A stretch of 64,000 nucleotides of DNA from Cyanobacteria bacterium UBA6446. GTDB lineage: Bacteria; Cyanobacteriota; Vampirovibrionia; Gastranaerophilales; Gastranaerophilaceae. The position numbers and the translations under genes are program-made. A model generated the notes under the pieces. That model did not search any database, was not told the DNA's origin, and was given only the letters and a program-made list of their open reading frames with translations. Numbering within the stretch: position 1 is the first letter of the stretch; the number at the start of each line of letters is the position of its first letter. The stretch spans positions 62,001 to 126,000 of the forward strand of contig DJOE01000002.1 in assembly GCA_002438405.1 (NCBI GenBank). The letters are read 5' to 3'. This document shows, piece by piece, positions 31,343 through 40,649 of the stretch.

Positions 31343-32523
31343 TGTCTTCTCCAAACTTCATCAGAAATTTGCCAGCCCTCAGAAATAACTTTTTGCAAGC
31401 AAAAATATCCGTCACCTTTTAAACAATTGTTATCGACTTCGGCTTTAGTTCGGTTGTATCCAGCAGGAACTAAGCCTTTGTCTGTCCAGACCATAATATA
31501 AACATCTTTTCCAAATTGATTAGGTTTTTTATCTCCGTTTGCATCAAAATAGAAAGTTAAACCGTCAGAAGTTGAATCAATACCAAAAGATTTCATATCT
31601 TCTGCGGTATTTCCGTCAACATTAAAAAATGCACCATTTGCCAATTTAAAATTCACAATATTTCCGCCGATACCATTATCAAATTCATACCTTGGAGCAT
31701 TGCCTAGCAAATCTTTAACAACACCCTTTTTATGCCAGCAACCACTTTTGGCATTAGAACAAAATTGTTCAACTTTCAAATGTTTTGACAAAAATGAATC
31801 ATACCACTCTTGAATACTTGCATCACTTCCGTCTTGAATTGCCATATCATAAGAAACATCATCATAATCTGCAAATTTTATTGCTTGCTGAATAAGTGAA
31901 TAATTCGCTTTTATTTGAGTTTCAAGTTGTTTTTTCCTGTAATTTGACATCAAAGTTGGAATTGTCATCGCTGCAACCACTCCGATAATTCCTAGAGTGA
32001 TTAAGACTTCCGCCAATGTAAATGCACGTTTCTTTTTAGTAGGCAATAGGGCATTAAGGGAATAAGGCAATAAGTTCTTTACGTTTTTAGCCCTCTCTCT
32101 TTGTGAGAGGGCAGAATTTGTTCGTGAACTAGAGTGAACGTTACAAATTCGGGTGAGGGTTTTACATTTGTTCGAGATTACGACGTCACTCTGTATTGAC
32201 TCATTCATTATTTGCTCATTATCTTTCCTCGTAATGACATGATTATTTTTTATAGGGGTTCGGGGGCAAAGCCCCTGATGACTCGTTCCATTTGGTCGTT
32301 TGTGTTTTTCTTTTTCGGTTCCACTTTTTCTTTTTGTATCGAAACCAAAAAGAAAAAGTGAACAAAGAGAGTTATGAGATTCTTTGCTTTCACGCACTCG
32401 CATTAAACGGCTACGGATTGCGCCTTTCAGCCTCTGCTCGTGCTGCTCAGAATGACAATATAATAATTGGTCATGCTGAACTTGTTTCAGCATCTCTTTA
32501 ACTTTATAATTCTTAAATTCCAT
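31339..32523 (-). CDS. Prepilin-like protein with very long repeat-derived leader
   Basis: 394 residues as opened. The pilin part starts near residue 165: RAFTLAEVLITLGIIGVVAA followed by MTIPTLMSNYRKKQLETQIK, then a globular domain with ADYDDVSYDMAIQDGSDASI, CWHKKG, FFNVDGNTA, VYIMVWTDKGLVPAG, strongly similar to the prepilin at 49340. The first 165 residues are low-quality sequence produced by dispersed repeats (LKQVQHD, CHSEQHEQ, HVITRKDN). The true start may lie anywhere before residue 160; ATG codons at residues 41 and 105 are options. Unlike four of its relatives it has no adjacent XRE gene. Confidence 0.75.
   Translation of the reverse strand: MEFKNYKVKEMLKQVQHDQLLYCHSEQHEQRLKGAIRSRLMRVRESKESHNSLCSLFLFGFDTKRKSGTEKEKHKRPNGTSHQGLCPRTPIKNNHVITRKDNEQIMNESIQSDVVISNKCKTLTRICNVHSSSRTNSALSQRERAKNVKNLLPYSLNALLPTKKKRAFTLAEVLITLGIIGVVAAMTIPTLMSNYRKKQLETQIKANYSLIQQAIKFADYDDVSYDMAIQDGSDASIQEWYDSFLSKHLKVEQFCSNAKSGCWHKKGVVKDLLGNAPRYEFDNGIGGNIVNFKLANGAFFNVDGNTAEDMKSFGIDSTSDGLTFYFDANGDKKPNQFGKDVYIMVWTDKGLVPAGYNRTKAEVDNNCLKGDGYFCLQKVISEGWQISDEVWRRH
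32040..32520. repeat. Composite of dispersed repeats overlapping the prepilin leader
   Basis: Contains CCTCGTAATGACATGA (32226-32242), related to sequences at 28414-28430 and, inverted, near 50321, and a GGTCATGCTGAACTTGTTTC element (near 32469) whose translation is the familiar ELVSAS/QVQHD repeat of many genomes. It looks like accumulated intergenic repeat DNA that is now inside an open frame. Confidence 0.6.
32322..32360. repeat. Perfect 15-bp inverted repeat
   Basis: CACTTTTTCTTTTTG and CAAAAAGAAAAAGTG with a 9-base loop; inside the repeat-rich leader region. Confidence 0.8.
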
Positions 32524-32565
32524 AACTCTTTTTATATTATAACAAATTTTTTATCCTCTGTAAAT

Positions 32566-32602
32566 ATAAAAACAGGGAATGAATACAATCATTCCCTGTT
32601 TT
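32566..32602 (-). terminator. Terminator of the FAD dehydrogenase gene
   Basis: AACAGGGAATGA/TCATTCCCTGTT stem followed by T residues on the minus strand. Confidence 0.85.
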
Positions 32603-32624
32603 ACAATAATATGTTTAGTTAACT

Positions 32625-33998
32625 TTATCTTTCGCAAATTGTTCTGGCAACATAAACACCAGATGCAGAAGCTTGTAATAGACCTCTTGTAACACCTGCA
32701 CCGTCACCGATTGTGAATAAGTTTTTAACACCCTCAGTTTCAAGTTCTTTTGTCAATTTAACTCTTGCTGAATAGAATTTAACTTCAATACCATAAAGAA
32801 GCGTGTATCTTGAAGCTGTTCCAGGGGCAATTTTATCAAGAGCCTGAAGCATTTCAATAATACTTGTCATTTGTCTATAAGGGATAACAAGGCTTAAATC
32901 TCCAGGGGTTGCGCAAGTAAGAGTTGGTGTAATTACACTGGAAGCAATTCTTTCAGGGGTTGAACGTCTTCCGTCCAACAAATCGCCGAATCTTTGAACT
33001 AAAATTCCGCCACCCAGCATATTTGCAAGTCTTGCAATATGTTGACCATATTGGATTGGTTCTTTGAACGGTTCAGTAAATTTTTCACTAACAAGTAATG
33101 CGAAGTTTGTATTTGGAGTTTTATAATTTGCATAACTGTGTCCATTTACTGTTGCAATACCACTGTAATTTTCTTGAACAACTTCGCCATTTGGGTTCAT
33201 ACAGAACGTTCTAACTTCATCACCAAAAGTTGGAGAATGATAAATCAATTTTGATTCATATAATTTTGAAGTTAATGGTTCAAAAACAGGAGCAGGAAGT
33301 TCAACTCTAACACCAACATCAACGGCATTATTTACCATACCAATTTTGTGCTTTGCAAACTCGTGAGATAACCAATCAGCACCCTCTCTCCCTGGGGCAA
33401 TGATTGTATATTCTGCAGAGATAATTTCTCCATTGTCTAATTCAATTCCTTTAACTTGTTCACATTCAACAATTAATGATTTTGCTGAAACATTATTCAA
33501 AATAGTAATTCTATCATCAAGATAGTCTTGCATATTTTTTAGAACATCTAAACTTCTTTCTGTTCCTAAGTGTCTAACAGGAGAGTGAACCAGTTTTAAT
33601 TCAGCTAAAACAGCTTGGTGTTCAATTTCTTCAAACACCTTTCTGTCTGTTCCGAAAACCTCTTCAGTTGCACCATAATTTAAGTATAACTTATCAGCAT
33701 AATCTATTAAATCTTCAGCTTGTTTTCTTGTCATATAGTCAACAAGGTGACCACCAACATCTGGAGTAAGAGTCAATTTACCGTCAGAGAAAGCACCTGC
33801 GCCGCCCCAACCACATAACAAACCGCAACGTTTACAGTTCACACATTTAGGAGAACCTTCACGGATAGGACATTTCCTTTTTTCAATTCTTTGTCCTTTT
33901 TCAATCAAAACCACTTTCCAATCAGGTTTTAATTTCATAATTTCCAAAGCCGCAAAAATTCCGGCTGGACCTGCACCAATAATCGCTACGTTGTACAT
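32625..33998 (-). CDS. FAD-dependent dehydrogenase (COG2509-type)
   Basis: 457 residues from ATG 33998 (GGAG upstream). N-terminal FAD-binding Rossmann motif YNVAIIGAGPAGIFAALEIM, then a Cys cluster CPIREGSPKCVNCKRCGLLC followed by GWGGAGAFSDGKLTL, and a C-terminal LFTIGDGAGVTRGLLQASAS. The family is uncharacterised but conserved in anaerobes and cyanobacteria; the CxxC-rich segment suggests an iron-sulphur cluster. Cytosolic. Single gene with its own terminator. Specific substrate unknown. Confidence 0.85.
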   Translation of the reverse strand: MYNVAIIGAGPAGIFAALEIMKLKPDWKVVLIEKGQRIEKRKCPIREGSPKCVNCKRCGLLCGWGGAGAFSDGKLTLTPDVGGHLVDYMTRKQAEDLIDYADKLYLNYGATEEVFGTDRKVFEEIEHQAVLAELKLVHSPVRHLGTERSLDVLKNMQDYLDDRITILNNVSAKSLIVECEQVKGIELDNGEIISAEYTIIAPGREGADWLSHEFAKHKIGMVNNAVDVGVRVELPAPVFEPLTSKLYESKLIYHSPTFGDEVRTFCMNPNGEVVQENYSGIATVNGHSYANYKTPNTNFALLVSEKFTEPFKEPIQYGQHIARLANMLGGGILVQRFGDLLDGRRSTPERIASSVITPTLTCATPGDLSLVIPYRQMTSIIEMLQALDKIAPGTASRYTLLYGIEVKFYSARVKLTKELETEGVKNLFTIGDGAGVTRGLLQASASGVYVARTICER

Positions 33999-34085
33999 AA
34001 TCTTTTTCTCCAATTTTTTCCAAGCTTTCTTAGTGTATATTAAAAATTATTAAAATTCAATTGATTTTTAACAATGTAAACAATT

Positions 34086-34111
34086 TGCTATAATATATTA
34101 TATGGTATAAT
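34086..34111 (+). promoter_or_regulatory. Tandem extended -10 promoters of the PBP gene
   Basis: TGCTATAAT (34086-34094) and TGGTATAAT (34103-34111), both perfect extended -10 elements, 36 bases upstream of the ATG. Confidence 0.55.
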
Positions 34112-34146
34112 GTAAAAGCTATTAATTATATATAGGGAGATGTGGC

Positions 34147-36315
34147 ATGTCCAGTTCTTATGAAAGATATAAGAGACAGAGAGCAGCAAAAGATATTGCT
34201 CGAGAAAATATTTCAAGACGAAAGGATAATAAATTTTTTACTAATGTGAAAATGTTTATTTTAACATCTTCTGCGTTTGTTCTTGCAGGATTTGTTGCAT
34301 TTAACTTGTACCTTTCTTCTCTTCCGCCAATTGAGAATTTGGAAGATTTAAAACCTAATTTGGTTACTAAATTTTATTCTGAAGATGGTGAAATTATTAA
34401 AACATTTACGGCTTATACTTATGACAAAGTTGAATTGAATGATGTTCCAGATGAATTAAAAAAAGCATTGATTGCAACAGAAGATAAAAATTTCTATCAT
34501 CACCATGGTTATGACCTTTTAGGTATTGCAAGGTCTTCGGTTCAAAACGTTCTGGCTCGTCATACCGTTCAAGGTGCTAGTACTTTAACTCAACAATTGG
34601 CAAGAATTCTCTTCTTGTCTAACGAAAGAACTATTACAAGAAAAGTTAAAGAAATAGAGGTTGCCGCAAGAATTGAAAAAACAATTTCTAAAGACAAAAT
34701 TTTAGAAATGTATTTAAATAATGTTTATCTAGGCGCAGGGGCTTATGGTGTTTCCGCAGCATCAAAAATTTATTTCAATAAAAAACTAAGTCAGTTAACT
34801 TTACCTGAACAAGCCTTGCTTGCAGGTCTTCCGCAAGCTCCATCTGTTTATAACCCTTATAATAATAAGGAACTTGCAAAACAAAGACGTAATCAGGTTC
34901 TTAAAAGAATGCTGACAATGAAATATATCACTGAAGATGAATATAATAAAGCAATTGAAGCTGATATTCATTTGAGTACAATGCCTGCTTTATATACAAC
35001 AAATAAAGCTCCCTATTTTAGTGATTATGTAATGCGAGAAATGGAAAAACTCGGATTTGAAGAAACTGATATTATCCATGGTGGTTATAAAGTAATTACA
35101 ACCTTAGATTCTAAAGCACAAGTTGAAGCAAATGAATCTATTTTGAGAAATATGAGAGCTTATGGCTTAACAAGACCATCACAACAAGCAGCCGTATTCT
35201 CGTTCAATCCAATTGATGGTAGAATTCTTGTTTTTGCTGGTGGTAAAAATTACGGAGAAAGCCAATATGACCGTGTAACACAAGCTATCAGACCTCCGGG
35301 ATCCGCATTCAAAGCATTTGTATATGCTGCAGCTATGGAAAAAGGGATTTCGCCAAACGATATAGTTGATGATAGTCCGATTACAATTGCAAAATGGTCA
35401 CCACATAATGCCGGACACAAATATAGAGGTAAAATTCCTATATATAAAGCCTTAATGATTTCATCAAATGTTTGTGCGGCTCGTGTTATTCAAGAAGTCG
35501 GGATTCGTTCTGTTATTCAAGTTGCAAAAGTCTTAGGAATTACAACACCTTTGCAATATGACTATACAATTTCTTTAGGATCAAACGGTGTTAAGTTGTT
35601 TGAATTTGTAAGAGCTTATGGTGCGTTTGCGAATGGCGGGTATGTTGTTCAGCCTTATGCAATTGAAAGAATTGAAGATTCAAGAGGAAGAGTTTTGTAT
35701 AGAGCATCTAAAACAAAATCTTCTCACCAATTAAGTTTGAAAACAGCAGCAGAAATGACTGCAATGTTAAAAACAGTTATTTTAACAGGTACTGGTACCG
35801 CTGCAAATATTGGAAAGCCTGCAGCAGGTAAAACAGGTACAACAGATGATTCTCGTGATGCTTACTTTGTAGGTTATACTCCGGACGTGGTTACAGGTGT
35901 TTGGGTTGGTGATGATAATAACAAAAAAGTTCCAGGATTATACGGTGGTACAATTCCTGCGAGAATTTGGAAAGATGTTATGACTGTGGCTACTAAAGAT
36001 TATGGTGATAGAGATTTTGATTATCCTGAAGTTGAACTTGAAAACTATCATGCATCTTTTGGTAAAGCTAAAGTAGTTGGTGAAGATGCAAAACAAACAC
36101 TTGAAGAGAATGCAGAAATTCCAACAAATTCAGAATCCCAACTAGAACAAGAAAACAATGCAGAAGTTCCAACTTCTCCAAAGCCATTGAATAATATTAA
36201 TAATAATTCAACACCTGCAGATGTTATAAAAAGTTACAAACAACAAAGTTCTGCACCTGTTCCTCAATCTGGTAGAGCACCAATTCCAATGGCAGTTCCG
36301 GAAAGTTTGAGATAA
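34147..36315 (+). CDS. Class A penicillin-binding protein (PBP1A-type)
   Basis: 722 residues, bifunctional peptidoglycan synthase. Cytosolic start, membrane helix at about 34-53 (NVKMFILTSSAFVLAGFVAF). GT51 domain: ATEDKNFYHHHGYDLLGIAR, QGASTLTQQLARILFLSNER, RKVKEIEVAARIEKTISKDK and ILEMYLNNVYLGAGAYGV. Transpeptidase: SAFK nucleophile (RPPGSAFKAF), SSN, KTGTT (AAGKTGTTDDSRDAYFVGYT). All catalytic motifs are intact. The C-terminal 110 residues are a Pro/Asn/Gln-rich disordered tail. RBS AGGGAG. Acts with MurJ (18074). Confidence 0.94.
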   Translation: MSSSYERYKRQRAAKDIARENISRRKDNKFFTNVKMFILTSSAFVLAGFVAFNLYLSSLPPIENLEDLKPNLVTKFYSEDGEIIKTFTAYTYDKVELNDVPDELKKALIATEDKNFYHHHGYDLLGIARSSVQNVLARHTVQGASTLTQQLARILFLSNERTITRKVKEIEVAARIEKTISKDKILEMYLNNVYLGAGAYGVSAASKIYFNKKLSQLTLPEQALLAGLPQAPSVYNPYNNKELAKQRRNQVLKRMLTMKYITEDEYNKAIEADIHLSTMPALYTTNKAPYFSDYVMREMEKLGFEETDIIHGGYKVITTLDSKAQVEANESILRNMRAYGLTRPSQQAAVFSFNPIDGRILVFAGGKNYGESQYDRVTQAIRPPGSAFKAFVYAAAMEKGISPNDIVDDSPITIAKWSPHNAGHKYRGKIPIYKALMISSNVCAARVIQEVGIRSVIQVAKVLGITTPLQYDYTISLGSNGVKLFEFVRAYGAFANGGYVVQPYAIERIEDSRGRVLYRASKTKSSHQLSLKTAAEMTAMLKTVILTGTGTAANIGKPAAGKTGTTDDSRDAYFVGYTPDVVTGVWVGDDNNKKVPGLYGGTIPARIWKDVMTVATKDYGDRDFDYPEVELENYHASFGKAKVVGEDAKQTLEENAEIPTNSESQLEQENNAEVPTSPKPLNNINNNSTPADVIKSYKQQSSAPVPQSGRAPIPMAVPESLR

Positions 36316-36351
36316 AAAAATATAATTTAATTTTAAATATGTCGTATCCTT

Positions 36352-37500
36352 TTATTGAGGGTGCGACATATCCGTATGAGAAGTTATTCCCAGAGATTTG
36401 TTATTATCAATATCAATAACATGTTTAATTATTGTATGTGCCATAAGAAGCAAATATGGATTTATTTCATTTGTCTGTGACATATTTATATTTGCCGCTG
36501 CTTTTTTAGAAACAGGTCTGATATCTTTATCTACTTCAAAATTTGTTATTGCATCAACTGCATAGCATTTTTTGTCTTTATCAATTCTCAATTGTAATTC
36601 TGTTTTGGGGAATTTATCAGAGCATTTGATAGAAAGTTGAACAGAGTTTGAAGATTCTAAAACCAAAGTTGCAACAACTTGCCCATAGTTTACGGTCGTA
36701 ATTGTCACTGTCAAAATGCTATCTGACTCATCAGCTGAAGATGATTTACTCTCAACTTCCAAATCAAAACCTACTCCATCTTCAAGAGGTAGCCACGGAA
36801 GATATAGCATTAATAGTAGTTTTAATGTTTTTTGTGGATTATTTTCAGATGCAACAGCAATACTTGCATTTATCAATTTTGCCATTTCTTTCATCTGGGT
36901 TAAATCTGTAATTCCTGACTTTGAAGCCTCAGTCATTGACATAATAAGTTTTGTAAGAGCTTCTTTTCCATTTTTTTGAAGCAATATTGAAATTTCTGAT
37001 AAATTGATTAAACCGTTTGATAAAATATCTAAATTTTTTAAAGATGTTTGTAATTGATTTGCAATTTGAACATTTACGGCATCTTTTACTGTATTTGTCG
37101 CAAGTCCTTGAAGTTGGGCAAGAATTTGAGCTTGCAATTGAGAAAGCGAATTCCTCTGTGCTGCAATTTGGTTTGCAAACATTTGATTAAATTGTGCTTG
37201 CGTCATTCCTCGTTGGAGCATATAGATAAATTCATTAATATTTTTAGGCATTTGCATCAAATCTTTTGCATAAATTGCTCTATCCATACTTTGAAGAGTA
37301 TTCATTTGTAAATGTTGCTCTATATGAACTGTTTGAGATTGCGCAATATTTTGTGCAGAATTTTGCACAAATTGTTCAGGCATTTTTTGTGGAACTTGTG
37401 GTGCTGGCTTTTGTATATTTGCATTATAAGCCCCTTTTGCCGTAAACATCTGAGGTTGAGCAAAATTATTCATAAATTTTCTTAAATCAATGCCTGCCAT
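36352..37500 (-). CDS. Gln/Met-rich protein with FliK-like C-terminal half
   Basis: 382 residues, no signal peptide. Residues 1-110 are Gln-, Asn- and Met-rich; 110-200 are helical (AAQRNSLSQLQAQILAQLQG). Residues 205-330 contain LLMLYLPWLPLEDGVGFDLE and an alternating beta pattern (ILTVTITTVNYGQVVATLVL, SVQLSIKCSDKFPKTELQLR) reminiscent of the C-terminal domain of FliK/Flg_hook proteins. This similarity is weak. A FliA-type promoter candidate lies right upstream (37510-37535), which fits a flagellar origin, but there are no flagellar genes here. Best seen as unknown. Confidence 0.6.
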   Translation of the reverse strand: MAGIDLRKFMNNFAQPQMFTAKGAYNANIQKPAPQVPQKMPEQFVQNSAQNIAQSQTVHIEQHLQMNTLQSMDRAIYAKDLMQMPKNINEFIYMLQRGMTQAQFNQMFANQIAAQRNSLSQLQAQILAQLQGLATNTVKDAVNVQIANQLQTSLKNLDILSNGLINLSEISILLQKNGKEALTKLIMSMTEASKSGITDLTQMKEMAKLINASIAVASENNPQKTLKLLLMLYLPWLPLEDGVGFDLEVESKSSSADESDSILTVTITTVNYGQVVATLVLESSNSVQLSIKCSDKFPKTELQLRIDKDKKCYAVDAITNFEVDKDIRPVSKKAAANINMSQTNEINPYLLLMAHTIIKHVIDIDNNKSLGITSHTDMSHPQ

Positions 37501-37509
37501 ATCTTTAAT

Positions 37510-37535
37510 TTAACGGATTTTTCAACAAAAGTCTA
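37510..37535 (-). promoter_or_regulatory. FliA-type promoter candidate
   Basis: Minus strand TAGACTTT, 10 nt (one shorter than consensus), TCCGTTAA, ending 9 nt before the ATG at 37500. Confidence 0.35.
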
Positions 37536-38513
37536 GTTTTGAATTGGCATATAAGATTGCGGATAATTATAATCTTCAATAAAACCTAGGTTTTTGTATA
37601 ATCTTAGTGCTTGCAAATTGTTGGTTTCTGTTGTGGTATTGATTTCTGTAATTGGGCTTCCATAATTATCAATTTCTTTGAAAATCATATCCATAGAATG
37701 TTTCAACATAATTGTAGATAACCCTTTGCCTTGATGAGCTTCTTTAATTCCAACAAGTGGGATATTTACAATTGTACCATTTGTCAAATTCATGAAAGAA
37801 AATCCAACAGGTTCACCTTTATATAGCAAAACACTTGTTGCATTGGGCATAAATTCAGCATAAATATCTTTTACAATTTTATGAATAATATCTCTAACAC
37901 CGTCAAGGGTTGTAAATCTTGGATCAAACAATGCATCAGATGATTCTTTGAATGCTTCTTGAATAATATTAACCGCATCTTCAAAGTATTTATCATTCCA
38001 AGAAACGACTTCATAGTCTTGCGGAATTTGAACAACTCTAGCATGAGTGAATAATTCTCTTGACTGTGTTCCTTTCATCTTAAATCTCAAAACTTCAATT
38101 CCTACAAATTTAAATCCAAGTTTTGCAATAATGCTAATTAAAGATTTTTGTTCACCAAGCATTGGATAGCAAACAATTTTTTCTCTTCTTAGATTTTGTG
38201 TTACATCTAAGAATTTTTTCAAAAGTTCTTTTGAATATTCAAGAAAATGTTCTTTTTCCTTGCAGTGAATTATATTTAACTCAATTGCTTCTGAGATTGC
38301 TGTTGTATAAACCAAAAATGCTTCTGCTTTTGAATTATCATCATAAAGTACGATACACTTTATCAAATCTTTATCAATTGCCTCTAGGAATCCGTCATAA
38401 TCTAACGGTTCTAATTCAAAATTATATTCACTTGCAGCTCTTTTACGAAAATCTTCATAAAGATTTTCAAACTTTCCATAACTGTCAGCTGTTAAAAGTT
38501 TTATATCCAACAT
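37533..38513 (-). CDS. Double-domain GNAT acetyltransferase
   Basis: 326 residues. The second half (residues 170-326) has a full GNAT core: YEVVSWNDKYFEDAVNIIQE, FMNLTNGTIVNIPLVGIKEA, HQGKGLSTIMLKHSMD (acetyl-CoA loop with Q-G-K-G) and NLQALRLYKNLGFIEDY. The N-terminal half (AVLVYTTAISEAIELNIIH-like) appears to be a degenerate GNAT. Cytosolic; substrate unknown. Start is ATG 38513 with AAGGAG upstream. It starts 13 bases after the ribBA stop, so it is the third gene of the ribE-ribBA transcript. Confidence 0.8.
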   Translation of the reverse strand: MLDIKLLTADSYGKFENLYEDFRKRAASEYNFELEPLDYDGFLEAIDKDLIKCIVLYDDNSKAEAFLVYTTAISEAIELNIIHCKEKEHFLEYSKELLKKFLDVTQNLRREKIVCYPMLGEQKSLISIIAKLGFKFVGIEVLRFKMKGTQSRELFTHARVVQIPQDYEVVSWNDKYFEDAVNIIQEAFKESSDALFDPRFTTLDGVRDIIHKIVKDIYAEFMPNATSVLLYKGEPVGFSFMNLTNGTIVNIPLVGIKEAHQGKGLSTIMLKHSMDMIFKEIDNYGSPITEINTTTETNNLQALRLYKNLGFIEDYNYPQSYMPIQN

Positions 38514-38525
38514 CAATCTCGCTCC

Positions 38526-39740
38526 TTATAATGAGTGGTGCATTTTTTCTTTTTTTGTTTCCAAATATCTTTTATTATATGGTGTAACTTCTGATGATAC
38601 CTTGATTGTATCAATTACATTCAAACCATAGCCTTCTAGTCCGATAATTTTTTTCGGGTTATTTGTAATTAGTTTGAAGTCTTTGTATCCCAAATCAACA
38701 ATAATTTGAGCACCTGTACCATAATCTCTTAAGTCAGATTTAAATCCAAGCGAAATATTTGCTTGAATTGTGTCCTGACCTTCTTCTTGCAACTTGTATG
38801 CCTTAATTTTATTGCAAAGTCCAATTCCACGACCTTCGTGGTCTGTCAAATAAACAACAGCACCTTTGCCGTAATCATTTATGTATTTTAATGCATTGTG
38901 TAATTGAGAATTACAATCACATTTTAGACTATGGAATACATCACCTGTTAAGCACATACTATGAACTCTTACTGCAGGAATTTTATCAGAACCGTCATCT
39001 TTAACAAGTGCTACATGTTCAGACCCATTTACGTGATTTTTATAAGCATATAATGTAAATGTTCCAAATGGAGTAGGAAGTGTTGTTTCCGCTTCTCTTG
39101 TTACAAGTTTTTCTGATTTCATTCTGTATGCAATTAATTCTGCAACAGAAATGAATTTCATATTATGTTCATCTGCGAATTTTCTCAAATAATCACGTCT
39201 TGCCATGTGTCCATCTGGAGCCATAAGTTCACACATAACACCGGCAACTCTGTGTCCGCAAAGTTTCGCTAAATCTACAACGGCTTCCGTATGTCCTGTT
39301 CTTTCTAAAACGCCACCACGTTTTGCAACACAAGGGAACAAATGCCCCGGACGCCTTAAATCAGAAGGTTGTGCGTCGTAAGCTGTTGCAACTTCAACTG
39401 TTTTTGCTCTGTCAAATGCTGAAATTCCTGTTGTAACACCATATTTTTCAGCAGCATCAATACTTATTGTGAAAGCCGTTTTCATTTCTTCTGTATTTTG
39501 GTCAACCATTTGAGGCAAATCTAGTTGTTTTGCAATATCATCAGAAATTGCAAGACAAATTAGCCCTCTGACTTCTGTTGCCAAGAAATTAATAATTTCT
39601 GGGGTAACTTTTTCCGCTGAAACAATTACATCACCCTCATTTTCTCTATCTTCGTCATCAGCTACAATTATTGGTTTTCCTGCTTTAAAATCTTCAAGTG
39701 CTGATTCAATACTATCAAATCTAAATTTATTTTCTTCCAT
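38526..39740 (-). CDS. ribBA: RibBA: DHBP synthase / GTP cyclohydrolase II
   Basis: 404 residues, bifunctional. Residues 1-205: 3,4-dihydroxy-2-butanone-4-phosphate synthase with [19 protein letters not shown] and [16 protein letters not shown]. Residues 210-404: GTP cyclohydrolase II with zinc ligands in [19 protein letters not shown], the EGRGIGL loop and [13 protein letters not shown]. They make the two precursors of riboflavin. Its ATG overlaps the ribE stop (TAATG), so translation is coupled. RibD and RibH are not in the window. Confidence 0.95.
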   Translation of the reverse strand: MEENKFRFDSIESALEDFKAGKPIIVADDEDRENEGDVIVSAEKVTPEIINFLATEVRGLICLAISDDIAKQLDLPQMVDQNTEEMKTAFTISIDAAEKYGVTTGISAFDRAKTVEVATAYDAQPSDLRRPGHLFPCVAKRGGVLERTGHTEAVVDLAKLCGHRVAGVMCELMAPDGHMARRDYLRKFADEHNMKFISVAELIAYRMKSEKLVTREAETTLPTPFGTFTLYAYKNHVNGSEHVALVKDDGSDKIPAVRVHSMCLTGDVFHSLKCDCNSQLHNALKYINDYGKGAVVYLTDHEGRGIGLCNKIKAYKLQEEGQDTIQANISLGFKSDLRDYGTGAQIIVDLGYKDFKLITNNPKKIIGLEGYGLNVIDTIKVSSEVTPYNKRYLETKKEKMHHSL

Positions 39741-40381
39741 TACACAAATCCGTTCTCTTGCAAAAATTCTAAACTAATTCTGCTATTATTATCTTTCGCA
39801 GATAATAATTTTTCAACATATTTGCCTAAAATATCTGTTTCAATATTTACATTATCTCCAATTTTAAGATTTTTGAGGTTTGTATTAAGGTATGTATGTG
39901 GGATTACGGCAACTCTAAAGATGTTTTCATCAATATTTGCAACTGTTAAACTAATTCCGTTTACGGTAATTGAACCTTTATATACAACATATTTTTCTTG
40001 ATTTTGAGGAATTTCAAAGTCTAGATTATAAAAATCAGTGAGTTGCTCTTTTTTTACAAGTTTTCCAACGCAATCCACATGTCCAGATACAATGTGTCCA
40101 CCAAGTCTTGAATTTAAGGTTAAAGCTCTTTCCAGGTTAACTTTATCACCAGATTTTATAGATGAAAAATTAGTGATATTGAGAGTTTCGTCACTCACTC
40201 TTGCAGTAAAAAAATCTTCTCCAAGATCTACAACAGTTTGACAACAGCCATTAATTGCAATACTATCACCGAGTTTTGTATCGGATAAAACCTCTTTGCA
40301 TTTTACAACAATAGTTGCCCCATTTGAGCTTTGAGTAAAAGATTTTATTTCTCCAATTTCTTCAATAATACCTGTGAACAT
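39740..40381 (-). CDS. ribE: Riboflavin synthase alpha chain
   Basis: 213 residues; two lumazine-binding repeats. First repeat starts [19 protein letters not shown] with [11 protein letters not shown]; second begins near [20 protein letters not shown] and contains [15 protein letters not shown]. It dismutates two 6,7-dimethyl-8-ribityllumazine molecules to riboflavin. No FMN riboswitch is visible upstream: the extended -10 TGC-TAAACT ends 6 nt before ATG, which leaves no 5' leader at all. First gene of the ribE-ribBA-GNAT unit. Confidence 0.95.
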   Translation of the reverse strand: MFTGIIEEIGEIKSFTQSSNGATIVVKCKEVLSDTKLGDSIAINGCCQTVVDLGEDFFTARVSDETLNITNFSSIKSGDKVNLERALTLNSRLGGHIVSGHVDCVGKLVKKEQLTDFYNLDFEIPQNQEKYVVYKGSITVNGISLTVANIDENIFRVAVIPHTYLNTNLKNLKIGDNVNIETDILGKYVEKLLSAKDNNSRISLEFLQENGFV

Positions 40382-40542
40382 AACCTAAGTTTAGCATATT
40401 TTTTCACTCTTTGAGCAAAACATGACAAAACCTTTACAAATAAAGTGCTTAACATTTATTCAAAAAATAGCAAATTTTTCTAATTTCAAATTTTAAAATC
40501 ATATCAACCCAAAGTAAAAATATATGCAAAATGCGTATATAC

Positions 40543-40571
40543 TTTACAAAAAGCCAAAAAATTGCTATAAT
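40543..40571 (+). promoter_or_regulatory. Sigma-70 promoter of the gene at 40650
   Basis: TTTACA (40543-40548), 17 nt, TATAAT (40566-40571). The 70-nt leader includes a GGATTAA/TTAATCC hairpin. Confidence 0.65.
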
Positions 40572-40649
40572 CTTAGCAAAGGTTAATGATGTAAGTAAAA
40601 GGATTAAGGGGTTAATCCTAAAAATTGAATACAAAAAAGGAGTGTTAGT

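Noticed and set aside
36702..37311. Plus-strand frames opposite the Gln-rich gene
   Set aside because: Shadows of the coding strand without ribosome sites.
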